Source of the DNA: Nautilus pompilius
Taxonomy: Eukaryota; Mollusca; Cephalopoda; Nautilida; Nautilidae
DNA length: 64,000 bases
Direction: 5' to 3'
Assembly: GCA_018389105.1 (NCBI GenBank)
Contig: JACATO010001046.1
Location: 562,846 to 626,845 of the forward strand
The translations under genes and the position numbers were made by a program. The notes below the pieces were generated by a model, which saw nothing but the letters and a program-made list of their open reading frames with translations, was not told where the DNA came from and searched no databases. The first letter of the stretch is position 1, and the number at the start of each line of letters is the position of its first letter. Positions 11,647-24,441 of the stretch are shown in pieces.

Positions 11647-12072
11647 GCCAGCGAAGCAAGCCAGATTAATTCATATGACTTCATTTGTATTCACTCGTTC
11701 TGCGGGATGGAAACACTTAAATATGGAAATTTCTGCTCTAAGATGACAGATGATCTTATGCAATATAATTATTATCATAATAAAAATGAATTATTCATGC
11801 AAAAGGACAAGTGCAGTCGAATGGTAAACATAAAATCGTACACCAACTGAAAACGAAGCAAAAGCACATCCTGAGGTTACGAAAATCCGACATCCCGTTT
11901 ATTCAACAAGTTTGAATGTTGATTGATAGTGAGGACATCTATAAGGGCACTGTTCAAATGAAAGCCAGCTGAGCGCTTTAATCATATTTTACATGAGTTT
12001 TATTTCACTTCCATGATGCAGTGTTTTTTGGTTTGTGAAATGCTCATAGATAATGCAGTATACAGATCGCTG

Positions 12073-12735
12073 GCATCACAACTTGTACAAGGTCCACATG
12101 TTGATAGTATGGAATAGAGGCTACAAGAAGGCGGGAGGAGATCACAGCTTATACGAGGATCTCTAGGTTTGAGAAGTGTCCATAGATAGTGTGGAATAGG
12201 GGCTACAAGAAGGCGGGAGGAGATCACAGCTTATATGAGGATCTCTAGGTTTGAGAAGTGTCCATAGATGGTGTGGAATAGAGGCTACAAGAAGGCGGGA
12301 TGAGATCACAGCTTATATGAGGATCTCTAGGTTTGAGAAGTGTCTATAGATAGTATGGAATAGTGGCTACAAGAAGGCGGGAGGAGATCACAGCTTATAT
12401 GAGGATCTCTAGGTTTGAGAAGTGTCCATAGATAGTATGGAATAGGGGCTACAAGAAGGCGGGAGGAGATCACAGCTTATACGAGGATCTCTAGGATTGA
12501 GAAGTGTCCATAGATAGTGTGGAATAGGGGCTACAAGAAGGCGGGAGGAGATCACAGCTTATATGAGGATCTCTAGGTTTGAGAAGTGTCCATAGATAGT
12601 GTGGAATAGTGGCTACAAGAAGGCGGGAGGAGATCACAGCTTATATGAGGATCTCTAGGTTTGAGAAGTGTCTATAGATAGTGTGGAATAGAGGCTACAA
12701 GAATGCGGAAAGTCATCACAGCTTATAAATGTTCC
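12073..12735 (+). repeat. 82-bp satellite, about eight units
   Basis: Tandem units start at 12155, 12237, 12319, 12401, 12483, 12565 and 12647 at an exact 82-bp period, with a diverged unit at each end. The unit contains GAGGATCTCTAGGTTTGAGA, then TGTCCATAGATAGT, GGCTACAAGAAGGCGGGAGG and ATCACAGCTTATA. Units differ by few substitutions and no length changes, so the array is young or homogenised. It shares no motif with the CRE arrays. From 12740 to 13260 no feature is seen. Confidence 0.95.
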
Positions 12736-13659
12736 CGAGATTTGAAGATTCACAAAACATGTTAGTTGACTTTTATTATCACGGTATTCGAAAACCCATT
12801 ATGATGGCTATAGGTGCCCGGTGGGAGATGTAGATCGATGTTTTTTAACTAACCCAATACACTATTAACGATCGCCTCTGGCGATTCACTCCATTCATTT
12901 ATAAGTCCGTCACAAAAAAAGAGTAAAACTTCCACAAGCTTTGTTAAGAAGCTTTAAAATTTTAATTACGCCTCCCAGTAATTTGAATCCCCCCACACGC
13001 TGATTTATGGTGATGCGGATTACTTCTGCACCTTCAACACAAATTTCTTATTTGTGCGAAACAAATCCAGGAAACAAAAACATAAAAAAATCGCTCGCTT
13101 CCTTTTCCCTTTAGTTCCCCCCACGAGTGGAATTCACGGAATATTTTTGCTATGAAATCGCTGAGAAAATTTCTGTTTTTTTTGTTTGTTTGTTTACTTC
13201 GTTTTTTTCCCCTTTCTCACGGCATCCACCGGCTATGTCGATACCATTTAACAAAACGGAAGCACACCCCAAACCCCTTTCCTTTCCGACGTGGCCAGTA
13301 CAATGGCTCGTCCGGCTACGGTCGGTATTTTCCGCCTCCCCTCGGGCTCGATTTCCGCCTCATTCAGAACGTCGTGGGCTTAGACCCGAAGGACGGGCCC
13401 GGGCTGGCGTGTCGTGACGAAGGGAAGCGACCCCTGTCACCTCACCAATGGCGTCCAAAGCTATTGCACCAGACAGAACAGTTGAGTTTTTTCTTTTTAT
13501 TGGTTTGGCTATAACACTCTTTAAACCCAGACATTATTACGATGTGCACATTTATATAAATGTACTGTAATCGCGGCTTTAAAAGAAATCGCTAGAGAAA
13601 GGGTTAGTCGGATACAAAGGTCCTGCTGCCATGACCAAAGATCAGCCGGTTTTATTATG

Positions 13660-14208
13660 CTAAAATTGTATTCTTACGCGCCACTTGAGCCTTCCCTGTT
13701 CCGTTTGGAGGCATTGGGCGAGGCGATCGTTTTGGTCACCAAGGTGTACGTTCATTATACGGGTAAATACAATCTGAATACCTGCTGCCGCCGGGGTCTT
13801 ATGATATTCCAAAGGCTCACGAACAAAGGTCGAGTGCAATAGATGTGTTCGCGAATTTCTAAGTTTTGGTCGACTTATCCCGTTCCGCGCGCAGCCGGAT
13901 GGCAGAAAGAGGTTGTCGGTTCGCTTCCAGGTGAATCTCTTAACCATTTCTACTCTTCGCCTGTTGTCTGGTCCGGTTAACAGCCATCGTGTTCTCGTAC
14001 CTAACTTGGCCATGCGCACCAAAAAAAAAATATCACGAAAGACGAACTGGCAACTACCTCGAAGCCCTACTTTCGCTTTATCGATGTTTCTGTTTTTGCT
14101 GAATAACTCTTGGTTTTCAGTTCTCACACCTCCCAGTAGGCGGCCAACTTTTGATCTGCACGTGCCGTTAACTCTGTAACAGAAAACTGGGATAAAAAGA
14201 TCGCGCAC
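13660..14208 (-). other. 182-codon open frame, unrecognised
   Basis: This is the longest open frame in the window outside repeats. It starts MRDLFIPVFCYRVNG and is rich in Arg, Lys and Leu. I recognise no domain, transmembrane segment or conserved motif. The complementary strand is also partly open (13913-14179), and no splice or promoter signals flank it. It may be chance or a decayed coding fragment. A CpG-denser patch lies just to its left at 13290-13420. Confidence 0.15.
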
Positions 14209-14589
14209 ATTTTCTGTAATTTGAGTCCGTTCCCCTCCTCCCCCTCAAACTAATATCTGCCGATTTCGGGGGGGGGGTAACTCTGCGCGTTTGGTGTCAA
14301 GAAAACGGTCACATTTTCGGGAGGGAAGGAGTTGTTCAGGGCACCGTAGGGGGAGGGGAAGAACGACAACGTGCAATTTCAAGGTACACTGCATAGCACA
14401 AAAATTATTACGAGTTATCTGCTCTTGAATATTTTTAACCTGCAAGCAAAAAGGCCCAGGGTTGCTTTGTTTTTCTATCCTGGGAAGAAAGGAAATGGGT
14501 TGTGTTACTGATGGAACAAATTCGTCAACCAAGTTAATTTTTTAAAAGGATATTTGGGGGATGGGGGATGAGAAAAGGTCGACAGCTAA

Positions 14590-14955
14590 GCTCTCTCTCT
14601 CTATATATATACTGACGTCATATCTCTCTGTACTGACGTCATCTCTCTCTCTAATGATGTCATCTCTCTGTACTGAGGTAATCTCTCTCTATACTGATGT
14701 CATCTCTCTATGTATACTGATGTCATCTCTCTCTATCTCTATCCCTCTCTATAATGACGTCATATCTCTCTGTACTGATGTCATCTCTCTCTGTACTGAC
14801 GTCATCTCTCTCTGTATACTGATGTCATCTCTATCTCTATCTCTCTCTATACTCACGTCATCTCTCTGTACTGAGGTAATCTCTCTATACTGATGTCATC
14901 TCTCTGTACTGAGGTAATCTCTCTCTATACAGATGTAATCTCTCTCTCTCACTCT
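14590..14955 (+). repeat. CRE minisatellite C
   Basis: (TC)n blocks alternate with TACTGACGTCATC, TACTGATGTCATC, AATGACGTCAT and TACTGAGGTAATC. Intact CRE octamers are interspersed with one-base decay products. From 14960 to 15990 no gene is seen; the segment is AT-leaning and includes a CCATGGTAACG stretch near 15548. Confidence 0.95.
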
Positions 14956-15993
14956 CTCTCTCAGCATCTGTTATGATCAGGGCTTATTCACGCTTGATAT
15001 GCAATATTAAAATATCTAAATTTTCGGTCTTTTAAAAATTCTTTTTGCTTTAGGATGTTTGGTTTCGTTATTGTTTTTTTAAAAGAAAAGTCAGAGTCAT
15101 CAAGCCGTTGGAACTTGACAGGAAAAGCATCAAAGCGATGGACTTCCGTCAATAACGGCGTATCGTCTGCTAAGTAATTTTTCTTTGTTGCTTCATTTAG
15201 ACTTTACTTCTCAGTAAAATCCCTGGAGATTGACAGATAGATTCTCAACTGGTGACCTTCACAGAATCACAGTTGTTCTGAAAGTCAGTGATTTCCAAAA
15301 GACAACTCCCATACTCGGACATCCACACATCTTCCTTTTCTTCTCTAACAAAAGCGACAGTTGAATACCTGTCCGGATAATACTATAAAGTAACCAAGAT
15401 GTACACCCTGCAATCGATCAAAGTCAAACACTGACCGAAGCTGCATCGTGTGTAACACACACACATATATAGATATATCCAATTTAAGTATTGCTTGTCG
15501 TTCTAATACACAGGAAAACAGGCTTTTGGTCGTGCTGAACTTTTCACCATGGTAACGTCTATCAAGGCCATGTCTTCCGAAACATGGCGACCAGTCTCGA
15601 AGACGATCGCATCACTGAGCTGAACATCATCGGCCTTGCTGTATGCCATGGAATGCTTGACTTTAAAAATCATTAAAACCACAATATTAACATATGATTA
15701 ATAATTATATATCCAACAATATTTTATTAATACAATTATTAATAAATTGGGTAAATTGTCGGCGAGCGAGTCAATACGAAAGTACTAATTAAGTTAAGAA
15801 CCGTTTTCCTAGTAATTTCTCTCAAGCCACGATGGCATCCTGTCTGCTTATAACGCTGAGCTAATCTAAACTAACTATGATTCGGATTCAGTGCTGTAAT
15901 TATAAAGTGGAAATTATCAAATGCATATAATAAGTAATTAATTAGGGCATTCGGATCTGCGTTGTTCTTTTGAAGTAAGAGTAGAAAACTTCG

Positions 15994-16076
15994 TGACGTC
16001 AGAACCCAAACGGATGGTGCCCCCTTGTAGATGCTAGACAAGATGGCGGCGCTGCCAGCTTTGGTCACAAAGTGAA
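15994..16076 (+). promoter_or_regulatory. CRE plus YY1-like/ATGGCG start box
   Basis: TGACGTCA at 15994-16001 is followed by CAAGATGGCGGC at 16039-16050, which matches the YY1 consensus and is also a good start-codon context. The ATG opens ten codons (MAALPALVTK) to a stop at 16073. This could be a short-leader gene start or a promoter relic; no donor site is seen. From 16080 to 16820 no feature is recognised. Confidence 0.3.
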
Positions 16077-16825
16077 CTTCGTCAACAACAAGAAAACTTC
16101 ATGATTTGCATTTTTTGCACAAGTGTTTGGTAAAATGTCTTGTTGTCATGCAGTGGCCGCTTTGATCTTAAGTAACATACATCAAACCGTTCTTTTTTCC
16201 CAGCAGTTTGGACTTTTAAAAAAGAACAAAAATATTAATTAATTAACTCTCCTTAAAGTATAATTCCACCAACCCCTTATAGGAGCCTTTGATAACAAAC
16301 GGTATACAATCGGTTATTTATTTTGCTTCTTTTACATTTGTTTTTTCTTTCCCTTTTGTGATCTTTTTCTAGTTTCCTTTTAATTTGGGCCGCTCGGAGT
16401 TATCTCCCCATTTCATTTCCTTTTAGTCTGTTAACTTTCTCTTAATTTCTGTTGTTATCAATTTCGATTCTCCGAGAGATATCGACACAATAAGACCCAT
16501 TTTAACTTAATCAGCGGGTTAGACTTTCTACTACAGGAATCTTTTAATTTATCAACACGGGGAGACTGTATCGGGCCCTGAAAAGAAATCAGAAGAATCC
16601 CGCTGGAGAGAAGAAAAAACAAGACGGAGTAAAAGGCAAACACGTGATTACGCCGGATTGTCAACAACATCAAACCGTCGCCTTAAGTATCGTCCTACAA
16701 GTAATTCTCAAAGGCATTGCTTCTTTTTCTTTCTTTTTTTTATGGTAAAAAGTGTATTTTAAGGTGGCTAATGGAACTCATCCGACACACATTCAACGTT
16801 CAAGTTCTTTGCATAGAGCTAATTT

Positions 16826-16913
16826 CTCTCTCTCTTCGCTCTCTTCTCTCCTCTCTCTCTCTCACTCCCTCGCTCTCTCTCTCTCCCCCAGTTCTCTCCT
16901 CTCTCTCCTCCTC

Positions 16914-16985
<72 letters not shown>

Positions 16986-17110
16986 CATCTCTCTCAGCTA
17001 TCCATCTCTCCATATCTTCCTCTCCATCTCTCTCTCCTCTCTCAGCTATGCCATCTCTCCATCTCTCTCTCTCGCTCTCTCTCTCTCTATCCCTCCCTCC
17101 CTCCCTCTCA
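16826..17110. repeat. (TC)n compound microsatellite
   Basis: CTCTCT runs with CCATC and GCTATC anchors resemble the 1-353 tract. The long Leu/Ser frames across it are artefacts. Between its end and 17800 no feature is recognised. Confidence 0.95.
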
Positions 17111-17805
17111 GAACACTATGAAAGAAGATTAAATCAAAATGAAACAATTCGCAACCCAAAATGGAACATTTTTTTTTCTAATGTAAAGAAGAAAAACTAA
17201 TAACAGTATTTGAAACTATTTACGGCTCTTTTTTGTCAAATTTCAGAACTGTTCTGCTTTTTCTGCCTTGTTTAGCGAAAAATACCAATCTCTGTCGTTT
17301 TATGTCTTCGTTATTGTACATGGCGTTTAATAGGCGATAGTTTCACCGGTAATGATTAGATCAAACAGAAATGTATCTCTACTTCCTCTTTGATGGCAGA
17401 CATAAAACCACGAGACCATCTCTACGTGATAAAAGATATTTCTGGCAGAAAAACGTAACAGTGAGTCAAATATAAGAGCCTCCCCCCCATGTATCAATAA
17501 TGCGTTACATTTTCACCTCTAGAAAGTGGCCTATAGGACAGGAACAGCCATTTAATGCGACAGGAAGTATCAAATCAGCTGACGAAGTCGTCGTGTTGGT
17601 CGATAAGGCTGGAAGGCGGATTTTATGACGTGAGGTGTCTCTTTTGCGCCCCTAGAACGGTTTCGTCACATCCACATCCCAGCAACAGCAGCAGCAGCTC
17701 TATAAGCTGTGCTTCGTTTTATGTTTATGAAAGCCGAATTTCGCAATCAATTCAAGTTAAAGGCAAAAATAAAGCGGCATTTAATAAAACATGTCACAGA
17801 GGGAG

Positions 17806-18282
17806 GGAGAGAGAGAGATGACGTCAGTACAGAGAGAGATATGACTTCCTATACAGAGAGAAAGATTACGTCAGTACAGAGAGAGATATGACGTCAGTAT
17901 ATAGAGAGAAAGATTACGTCAGTACAGAGAGAGATATGACTTCCGTATACAGAGAGAAAGATTACGTCAGTACAGAGAGAGATATGACGTCAGTATATAG
18001 AGAGAAAGATTACGTCAGTACAGAGAGAGATATGACTTCCGTATACAGAGAGAAAGATTACGTCAGTACAGAGAGAGATATGACTTCCGTATACAGAGAG
18101 AGATATGACTTCCGTATACAGAGAGAAAGATTACGTAAGTACAGAGAGAGATATGACGTCAGCATATAGTGAGAAAGATAAGATTACATCAGTACAGGGA
18201 GATATGACGTCAGTATATAGAGAGAAAGATTACGTCAGTACAGAGAGAGATATGACGTCAGTATAGAGAGAAAGAGAGAGAT
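17806..18282 (-). repeat. CRE minisatellite D, 48-bp unit
   Basis: GATTACGTCAGTACAGAG recurs at 17864, 17912, 17960, 18008 and 18056, an exact 48-bp period, then once after an extra 25-bp sub-unit. Between these copies, ATATGACGTCAGTATATAG and ATATGACTTCCGTATACAG tend to alternate, giving a 96-bp higher-order tendency. Because 48 is divisible by three, the plus strand shows a 93-codon open frame of a 16-residue repeat (VYREKDYVSTERDMTS). I regard that as an artefact. Confidence 0.95.
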
Positions 18283-18289
18283 AACTAAT

Positions 18290-20140
18290 AACTCCATTAG
18301 AGTTTAGAAAAAAAAATTACGTAGATTGTCTTCATTGGCCATTCGATCCTCAGTTGTGTTTGAATTAAAGATCAATCACTAGAAGTTTATAGGTTCTCTT
18401 CTCGTAAAATAATTTCCCACATAAATACTGCATCACTCGAGCAAATGCTCATCGAGAGATTTAAATCATAAATGTTGCAAAGTGAGAGAAGAAGAAACAG
18501 AGCTGCGTTGCTGTTCTGGGCGTAGTTCTCGAGCGACCTCTGCCTCCGGTTTTTTGAGTGAAGGGTAGTCAGGCTCGAAAGAAAGAGAGTTTAAAGAAGT
18601 GGCTATAACTGTCGGCAGTTCGTAGTAACTGCCTAATATTATTTCTTCCGCTAAAGCCGCGAAGGATCTGCGGAGACGTGAACGGCGTATTAGAGAATCA
18701 GTTGATGACGCCTCCCGACAATGAAAATGCGACATAAACAGAAGTCCAGTCGACAGAAGGAAACAAATCGGCTAATGAAAATTTAGTACTTCGCCACGCT
18801 TCGAGATGCTAAGGTTCTCGATGCCATCATGAAGCTGATAAAAACGCACACTTACAATCTCCAGGTCTCTTAGATTTCGGTGCCGTCACACCTGGATATG
18901 GGAAGTCCCCGGCGGGTTCGGTTCTCAACAGGTTAATCGATGTTTATGGGCCGCCTGTTGTCTTAAGGAGAAAGCTCTCCTTCGGCATTTCGAATCAGGA
19001 TGGCACTGTACACAGGTCCGGACTGGAAAAACGGCGCGCGGGGATGAGGAAGGGGTGGAAGGGGATCCGTATCCCAGCGATGATTTGCACTTGTATCGGG
19101 TCGGAGATTATCTCAGCGCGTTAATGGATTTTAGGGATTTTCCTTTCGCAACAGGAATATTCACGTTTTCCAAACTCCTTTATCTCCGTCTTCACACCAG
19201 TCAGCGCAGATACAATTCACCATTATTATGGATGCGGTTCCAAAGCCAGAAACCAGGGGGGGGGGGAAACAAAGAAAAAATAATGCCCTGAAACGGATTA
19301 ACGCGTCGGGCGGCGGAGCCAAAGCTGCTATCTTAATCACTCGCAGAGGGGATCTTATAAAAACAGGGATGATGAATGATGGCGCAGTCGCTTCGTCAGC
19401 TCTCCGACACTGTTTGGCTCTTCGAATTGTTCGTCCTTGCAGTTTTGAATGGGGGTCTCGTTACTAGTCCGTATGTGGAGGGCTATGCTTATCAGAAGGC
19501 GACAGCCCAGGTATGTGCCAGATTTTCTGTCGCGTACTTCGAACTAAACAGATCCGATTCCATAGAAACGCGTGCGCAGATACGGAAGTCCGCTGGCAGG
19601 TAAATACACCTGGTCAAAAACAACAACAGCAAACCGTGGAGTATTAGCAGGTATCCATTATACACGACGACGGCGAAATCGGACTTCAAAACATCGGTCC
19701 CGTTTCTTTATTTTCCGTATAAAGTGGACCAGCTTCCGAACAGCACATCGTCGGGGCGAGGCGATTGAAACGTATGAAAAGGTTTTAAGGTTTGAATTCC
19801 AAAACCGAGATATTCGCACCTGCGTTTGTCAGGGGTGAGGTTGTACACAAACCAACGGGTAACGAAAATGTCGCACCCGTTAATGTCACCTGTGAGGACG
19901 GGGTCAGACGTCACGTGTCGTCCAATTGGAAAGCGCTTTGAAGTTCTCGGCCAACGATTCGAAACGTTTGATTTAATAAACCAAAATATAAAAAAAAAAA
20001 AAATTTTAAAAAAAAGCATCGAGATGTAAATCTAGAGATATTCCTGACTCTTGGAGCATCTTTTTCGAGTTAAGAAAGAAGGACTCAGTATAGTTGTATA
20101 TTTCAATCTATGTTGTATATAAGATTTCAAAGAGATGGGA
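18290..20140. other. Unique DNA, no supported gene
   Basis: An 89-codon minus-strand frame (18466-18735, begins MSHFHCREASSTD) is low in repeats, but it has no recognisable domain and no acceptor or donor. TCAGACGTCACGTG near 19905 contains half-CRE and E-box-like cores. Nothing else can be supported. Confidence 0.5.
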
Positions 20141-20141
20141 A

Positions 20142-20142
20142 C

Positions 20143-20209
<67 letters not shown>

Positions 20210-20314
20210 AGAGATGGAGAGATGGAGAAGAGAAGAGAGAGAGAGAGAGAAATGGTGAGAGATGGAGAGAGAAAGAAAGAGAAATTGAGAAAAAGAGAGA
20301 GGAGATGAGAGAGA

Positions 20315-20347
<33 letters not shown>

Positions 20348-20397
20348 TGTAGAGAGAAAGAAAGAGAAATTGAGAGAAAAAGGGAGAGAGATGGAGA

Positions 20398-20460
<63 letters not shown>

Positions 20461-20636
20461 AGGGGAGAGAGAGAGAGATGGAGAGATGTAGAGAGAAAGA
20501 AAGAGAAATTGAGAGAAAAAGAGAGAGAGATGGAGAGAGAGGAGATGGAGAAAGAGAGAGAGAGAGAGAGCGATGGAGAGAGAGATGTAGAGAGAAAGAA
20601 AGAGAAATTGAGAGAAAAAGAGAGAGAGAGAGAGCT
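20142..20636. repeat. (GA)n tract with embedded minisatellite
   Basis: GAGAGA runs are interrupted at least three times by the same anchor, GATGTAGAGAGAAAGAAAGA then GAAATTGAGAGAAAAAG. It is therefore a minisatellite seeded inside a microsatellite. Open frames on both strands encode only Arg/Glu or Leu/Ser runs. Confidence 0.95.
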
Positions 20637-20679
20637 ATATCAAGAATCCCACCAGCTTCATCTAGATTTCCTAAAACGT

Positions 20680-20680
<1 letters not shown>

Positions 20681-20742
<62 letters not shown>
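20681..20742. repeat. (AAT)n microsatellite
   Basis: A pure trinucleotide run of about 20 repeats lies immediately upstream of the DNA polymerase B fragment, perhaps inserted into or replacing its missing 5' part. Confidence 0.97.
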
Positions 20743-20745
<3 letters not shown>

Positions 20746-20748
20746 TAG

Positions 20749-21096
20749 AATTTAGAAACTTTTGCAGCAAAATTAAAAGTGACCTTTGTAATTTATGCAG
20801 ATTTTGAAAACGCTTTACTAAATGGCACAGAATATTACATTAGAGATATTCCATCGTCCGTTTGTTATTATTTTGTATTTAATCACTTTTGGCGACGTTT
20901 TAGAAACTTTAGAATCGTAATGTCAGAAGGTTATCGATCAGACCTGCCTATTCGTTACAGCGCCTTCTCTGGCCCGGATGTTCGTTTAAAAATCGCTATA
21001 ATAAAATCGATAACAGATTACAAGTTATTATTGATAGAACAAGGCAGAAAGGGGGGCGCAATCTCTATAGTACGGCATAGGCAAGCTTCCGTGTAG
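20749..21096 (+). mobile_element. Polinton/Maverick-type DNA polymerase B fragment
   Basis: This is a fragment of a protein-primed family-B DNA polymerase (the DNA_pol_B_2 type) as carried by Polinton/Maverick elements and related viruses. The open stretch contains VTFVIYADFENALL, whose D-F-E is the Exo I motif of the 3'-5' exonuclease domain. IPSSVCYYFV and, about 40 residues later, FSGPDVRLKIA follow, matching the usual order and spacing in invertebrate copies. The N-terminal part is missing (a stop at 20746, then (AAT)n), and the frame ends at 21096, before Exo II/III or any polymerase motif. There is no start codon in good context. It is a dead fragment. The assignment rests on motif recognition. 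Confidence 0.55.
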
Positions 21097-21099
21097 CAA

Positions 21100-22150
21100 C
21101 CAACCCCTCTATGTAGATATATCCAAGGATGATGCAAAAACTCTCGAAGTGTCTAACGATGATGTAATTGGTGGGGAGGAAACAGGATCAGGCCACGCAC
21201 ACCGGGAGGGATTCACCAGTGGGTGAGATATACGACGCGGCCCCGCAGTAACACAGGAAGTCACTCACCTGTTAAGGAAATTACCCAGGACTACACCACA
21301 GGTACTATTAACGAGAACTTAGCTCTTTTGCCAATAAAAACCAGATTATAAACTCTGACTGTTCAGTTAGGGATTTGTGACCTCGATTATTGAAAGTATT
21401 TAATAATGATTTTCCACTTCGATGTTATGAGATCGAAATACAAAAATAATTTTGATATTATTATTATTCCGGATACAGATTTCCTTTGCAATGATAGAAA
21501 CGGGAGACATATACGAAGATGTGAGGGAGGATGTAGATCTGCGTGACACTTCCGCTAGCCATTTCTCTCAAATAAAGAGACTTTATAAGAAAGTTGGAGG
21601 GAAGATGAAGGATAAGTGCGCAGCAAATATATTTAATTAGTTTTGTAGGCTTAGATCTTGAATAAAAATGAAATTTAAAAAAAACAAACAAACTGTAATT
21701 AAAAAGAATTAAAGCTACGAAATTATACAGAACAAATGCATTTAAAATATGGACTTAATTAGATCAGAAGAATAATATTTATGCAATTAATCTCACTGAA
21801 GTCGCATTATCTCCCTTCGTTGATAAGTTGTATCTGCGAGACGGTGAGATGCCAACTTTACTTCATAGACATCGATCCAGTTACACCTTTGGTGGACCAT
21901 TTCTGCTCATAAGATTATCCTCCTATTTCTTCTCCATCTGAAGCTTCTAATCTACATGATCGAGCGACAGTAGTGATCATTAGTCTTTGTAATTTTACAA
22001 ATTTCACCAGTCCAATTGTTAGTGTCCTCTCCCAAAATGTCCTTTATGCCGGTAAATCGTCACCTTTAACTCGATGTTTCTTAGTCTTTCTTTAATGTTT
22101 TTGTCAGCCTCGCCTTCATCGCTTTTCCGGTCGCTTCTCCCGACGAGGCG
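21100..22150. other. Unique AT-rich DNA
   Basis: No gene is seen. The minus strand has an acceptor directly abutting a donor (ATTTCCTTAACAG next to GTGAGT at 21268), a weaker version of the recursive splice site at 63950. No capsid, integrase or ATPase motifs of a Polinton are visible downstream of the polymerase fragment. Confidence 0.5.
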
Positions 22151-22153
22151 CCG

Positions 22154-22351
22154 CTAGATCTGTTCGCTGTTCATACACTCGTCCGTTGATGAAGCCGAGG
22201 CGCCCGTCCAACTGCCAATCTTTGGAGGTTCCTGTCTGGTAAAGTTCTGGAAAGGTTCCTCAAACTTCCGCCAACGGATTCGCTTCCCCACACCAGCCCA
22301 TAGTTTATTTGGTTTCCCGCCAGACTCTTTAAATGCTCTATTAAAGAATTT
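22154..22351 (-). mobile_element. LINE-like fragment (linker before reverse transcriptase)
   Basis: The minus strand is open for 65 codons and begins KFFNRAFKESGGKPNKLW. This resembles the segment just upstream of the reverse-transcriptase domain in non-LTR retrotransposons (pattern F..A..ESGG.P.KLW). No catalytic YADD motif follows, so only a short, dead fragment remains. The resemblance is from memory of the pattern and is tentative. Confidence 0.3.
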
Positions 22352-22990
22352 CTAGTTGTATTCTTCCATCCTTCATATACCATTTTAGAAAGACTCGCAT
22401 GTCAGGTATCTCTGCCGACCAGATGCCATCATCCATTGAATCGACGGACGCCCGCCTTCTGGAATAACATTTTCTGAATCAAGTCTATACCTCGCTCTAC
22501 CAACTCTATTAATGGGTTCTCTGTTATTTTTGGTGAATTATCTTAAATCCCATCGTATTCCGGGGCCACGGTAGTTATGTCCCTAAAGATGACAGCATAT
22601 CACTCACCTCCACAGGCAGATTTTAATCCCGCTCCTCTTTACATTAGTCGAAGATTCTTACTAGTGATCTGTTCGTTCTTCATTGTTTGTAGTAGTTTCA
22701 GTTTTACATTTTGTACAGTAGACTTCACTCGTTCTTAATATGTGAATGAGTCTAAATTCAGAGCCACAGAGAGTAAGGTCTCAGCTGGTACCCGGAAATA
22801 CGATACGTGGATCGATTATAGGAGAGCGTGGATGTGGTAAAACTGTCTGCTCGATCGTGGGTGTCTAGATTATTCCAGATTAAGATTTAGGAAAATCTTT
22901 ACATCAGCTAACAAGCAACAGATAATAAATGGTTTTACAAATTAGGGAGTGAAAATGTGGACCCACGAAGTGTTTGCGGATAGGGGGTAA

Positions 22991-23188
22991 AACAATGAAG
23001 GGGAAAGAAGTGGGTGGGTGGATTACTTTGAAGACTTAGATGATATTTCTGATCCGAATGAAAATTTATTTCTGATGACCTTTTTAGAGAACGACATCAA
23101 GCCGACCCCCTCGAATCAATTTATATTAGGGGTCGGAATAAATTCCTCAAACTTCTCAGACAAGCCAACAGAAGAATCCAAACCTTAG
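22991..23188 (+). mobile_element. Open fragment, possibly LINE-derived
   Basis: The plus strand is open for 65 codons without an early Met. It contains ERSGWVDYFEDL then DDISDPNENLF and ENDIKPTPS. Non-LTR elements often carry a W..YFE.L block before the reverse transcriptase, so this may be another retroelement scrap. A second plus-strand frame overlapping it (to about 23225) is also open, so coding status is uncertain. Confidence 0.22.
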
Positions 23189-23189
23189 C

Positions 23190-24440
23190 ATCTGCCTTCC
23201 AACTGTCTCCAAGATGTCTGGGATGATTGGTGAGTGAAGATATAACTCTTGAAGAACTTAGGTATTTCACAGGGAAAATACCTGGAGTCAAGATTGTGGG
23301 TTTGTGGCTATAAACGATTGTATAGGAGGTTTTAAAATTGGAATCTTCGCTTATATCGTGGATCGCTTTGCCTGGTCGATCTATTAACGTGTATTAAATG
23401 TCGTTTTTTTAAGTTTTAAAAAAATAGAAGAAAGAAATTTTCAACTGTCAGGGTTGGCACTTATATATATATTTTTATAATTAAAGAAAAAACAATTTTG
23501 TGATGAAAATACGAGTGAACAATTTTTTGCACCAAGTCAGCAAAATTATTTCAGCCGATTAAACTACAAATAGGCAGCTATCTTTACTTACAACCATTAG
23601 AACCTAGATGTTGCACCTTTAATGCCTTTTTAAAAAATGGTACCAATAGAAGAATCGTCGTCGTATTTACCCGCTTATTTATTGTTTCTGCATGCAACAT
23701 GAATGGCTGATTCCACGGAAGCAGTTGCAGTTTATTCAGCTTCTATGGGTGATCGGTTTGCGTTTGTTTCCAATCACTTAGAATCCAACAGCCACCCAAC
23801 CGGATTATCCACCGCAGAAGTAATTCCCTAATAAGCCTAATTCCGACGATAGCTGTAAAATCAGCACCATCCCTGGTTCAGGGGAGCGTTGAAATAATAA
23901 AGATGCTGTTACCGATGAAGATATTAAACGATGATACTTTACAGAAATAAACTACGTTGAGATGAGAATTGTGAACGGAACAAATGCATCGCTCCTGAGC
24001 TAAGACAGAAAGGAATTATGGAAAGTCCAGCGAAAGATAAACCCAGATTAAGACACTTTGGATTACAGATACGAGAGAACCACAACTCGATGGCAGTGTT
24101 GATCCTCTTGTTCTTACCATAAGATGCATTAAAACCCTTAGTTTAGCTACTTTTAGCAATTAAACAAACTGGATGTAATAATTTCTAATGAAACAAGATT
24201 CTTCAATTAAATTTAACATAGGGATAAGCCATAAATACAGCACAGGTGTGAAATACTCATCCATCTAGCGATAGAAACAACGAGGCTTATTGTGAAGTGG
24301 CTGAAAGGTAGGTTGGCGGCTTGGGAATTAAAGGGAGAAATACACGTTTTTTTTTCCTGCTTGGAATAGAGACACCGAAACTGTTCAGAACGTGACTTGA
24401 CTTGGGAGAAATGTTTCAGCAGTTACGGTAATATCATCAG
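23190..24440. other. Unique AT-rich DNA
   Basis: No gene, repeat array or convincing splice pair is recognised beyond an isolated GTGAGT donor-like site near 23230. Confidence 0.5.
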
Positions 24441-24441
24441 A

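Noticed and set aside
12073..12735. CRISPR-like array
   Set aside because: Units are contiguous 82-bp repeats with no unique spacers, and the genome is eukaryotic.
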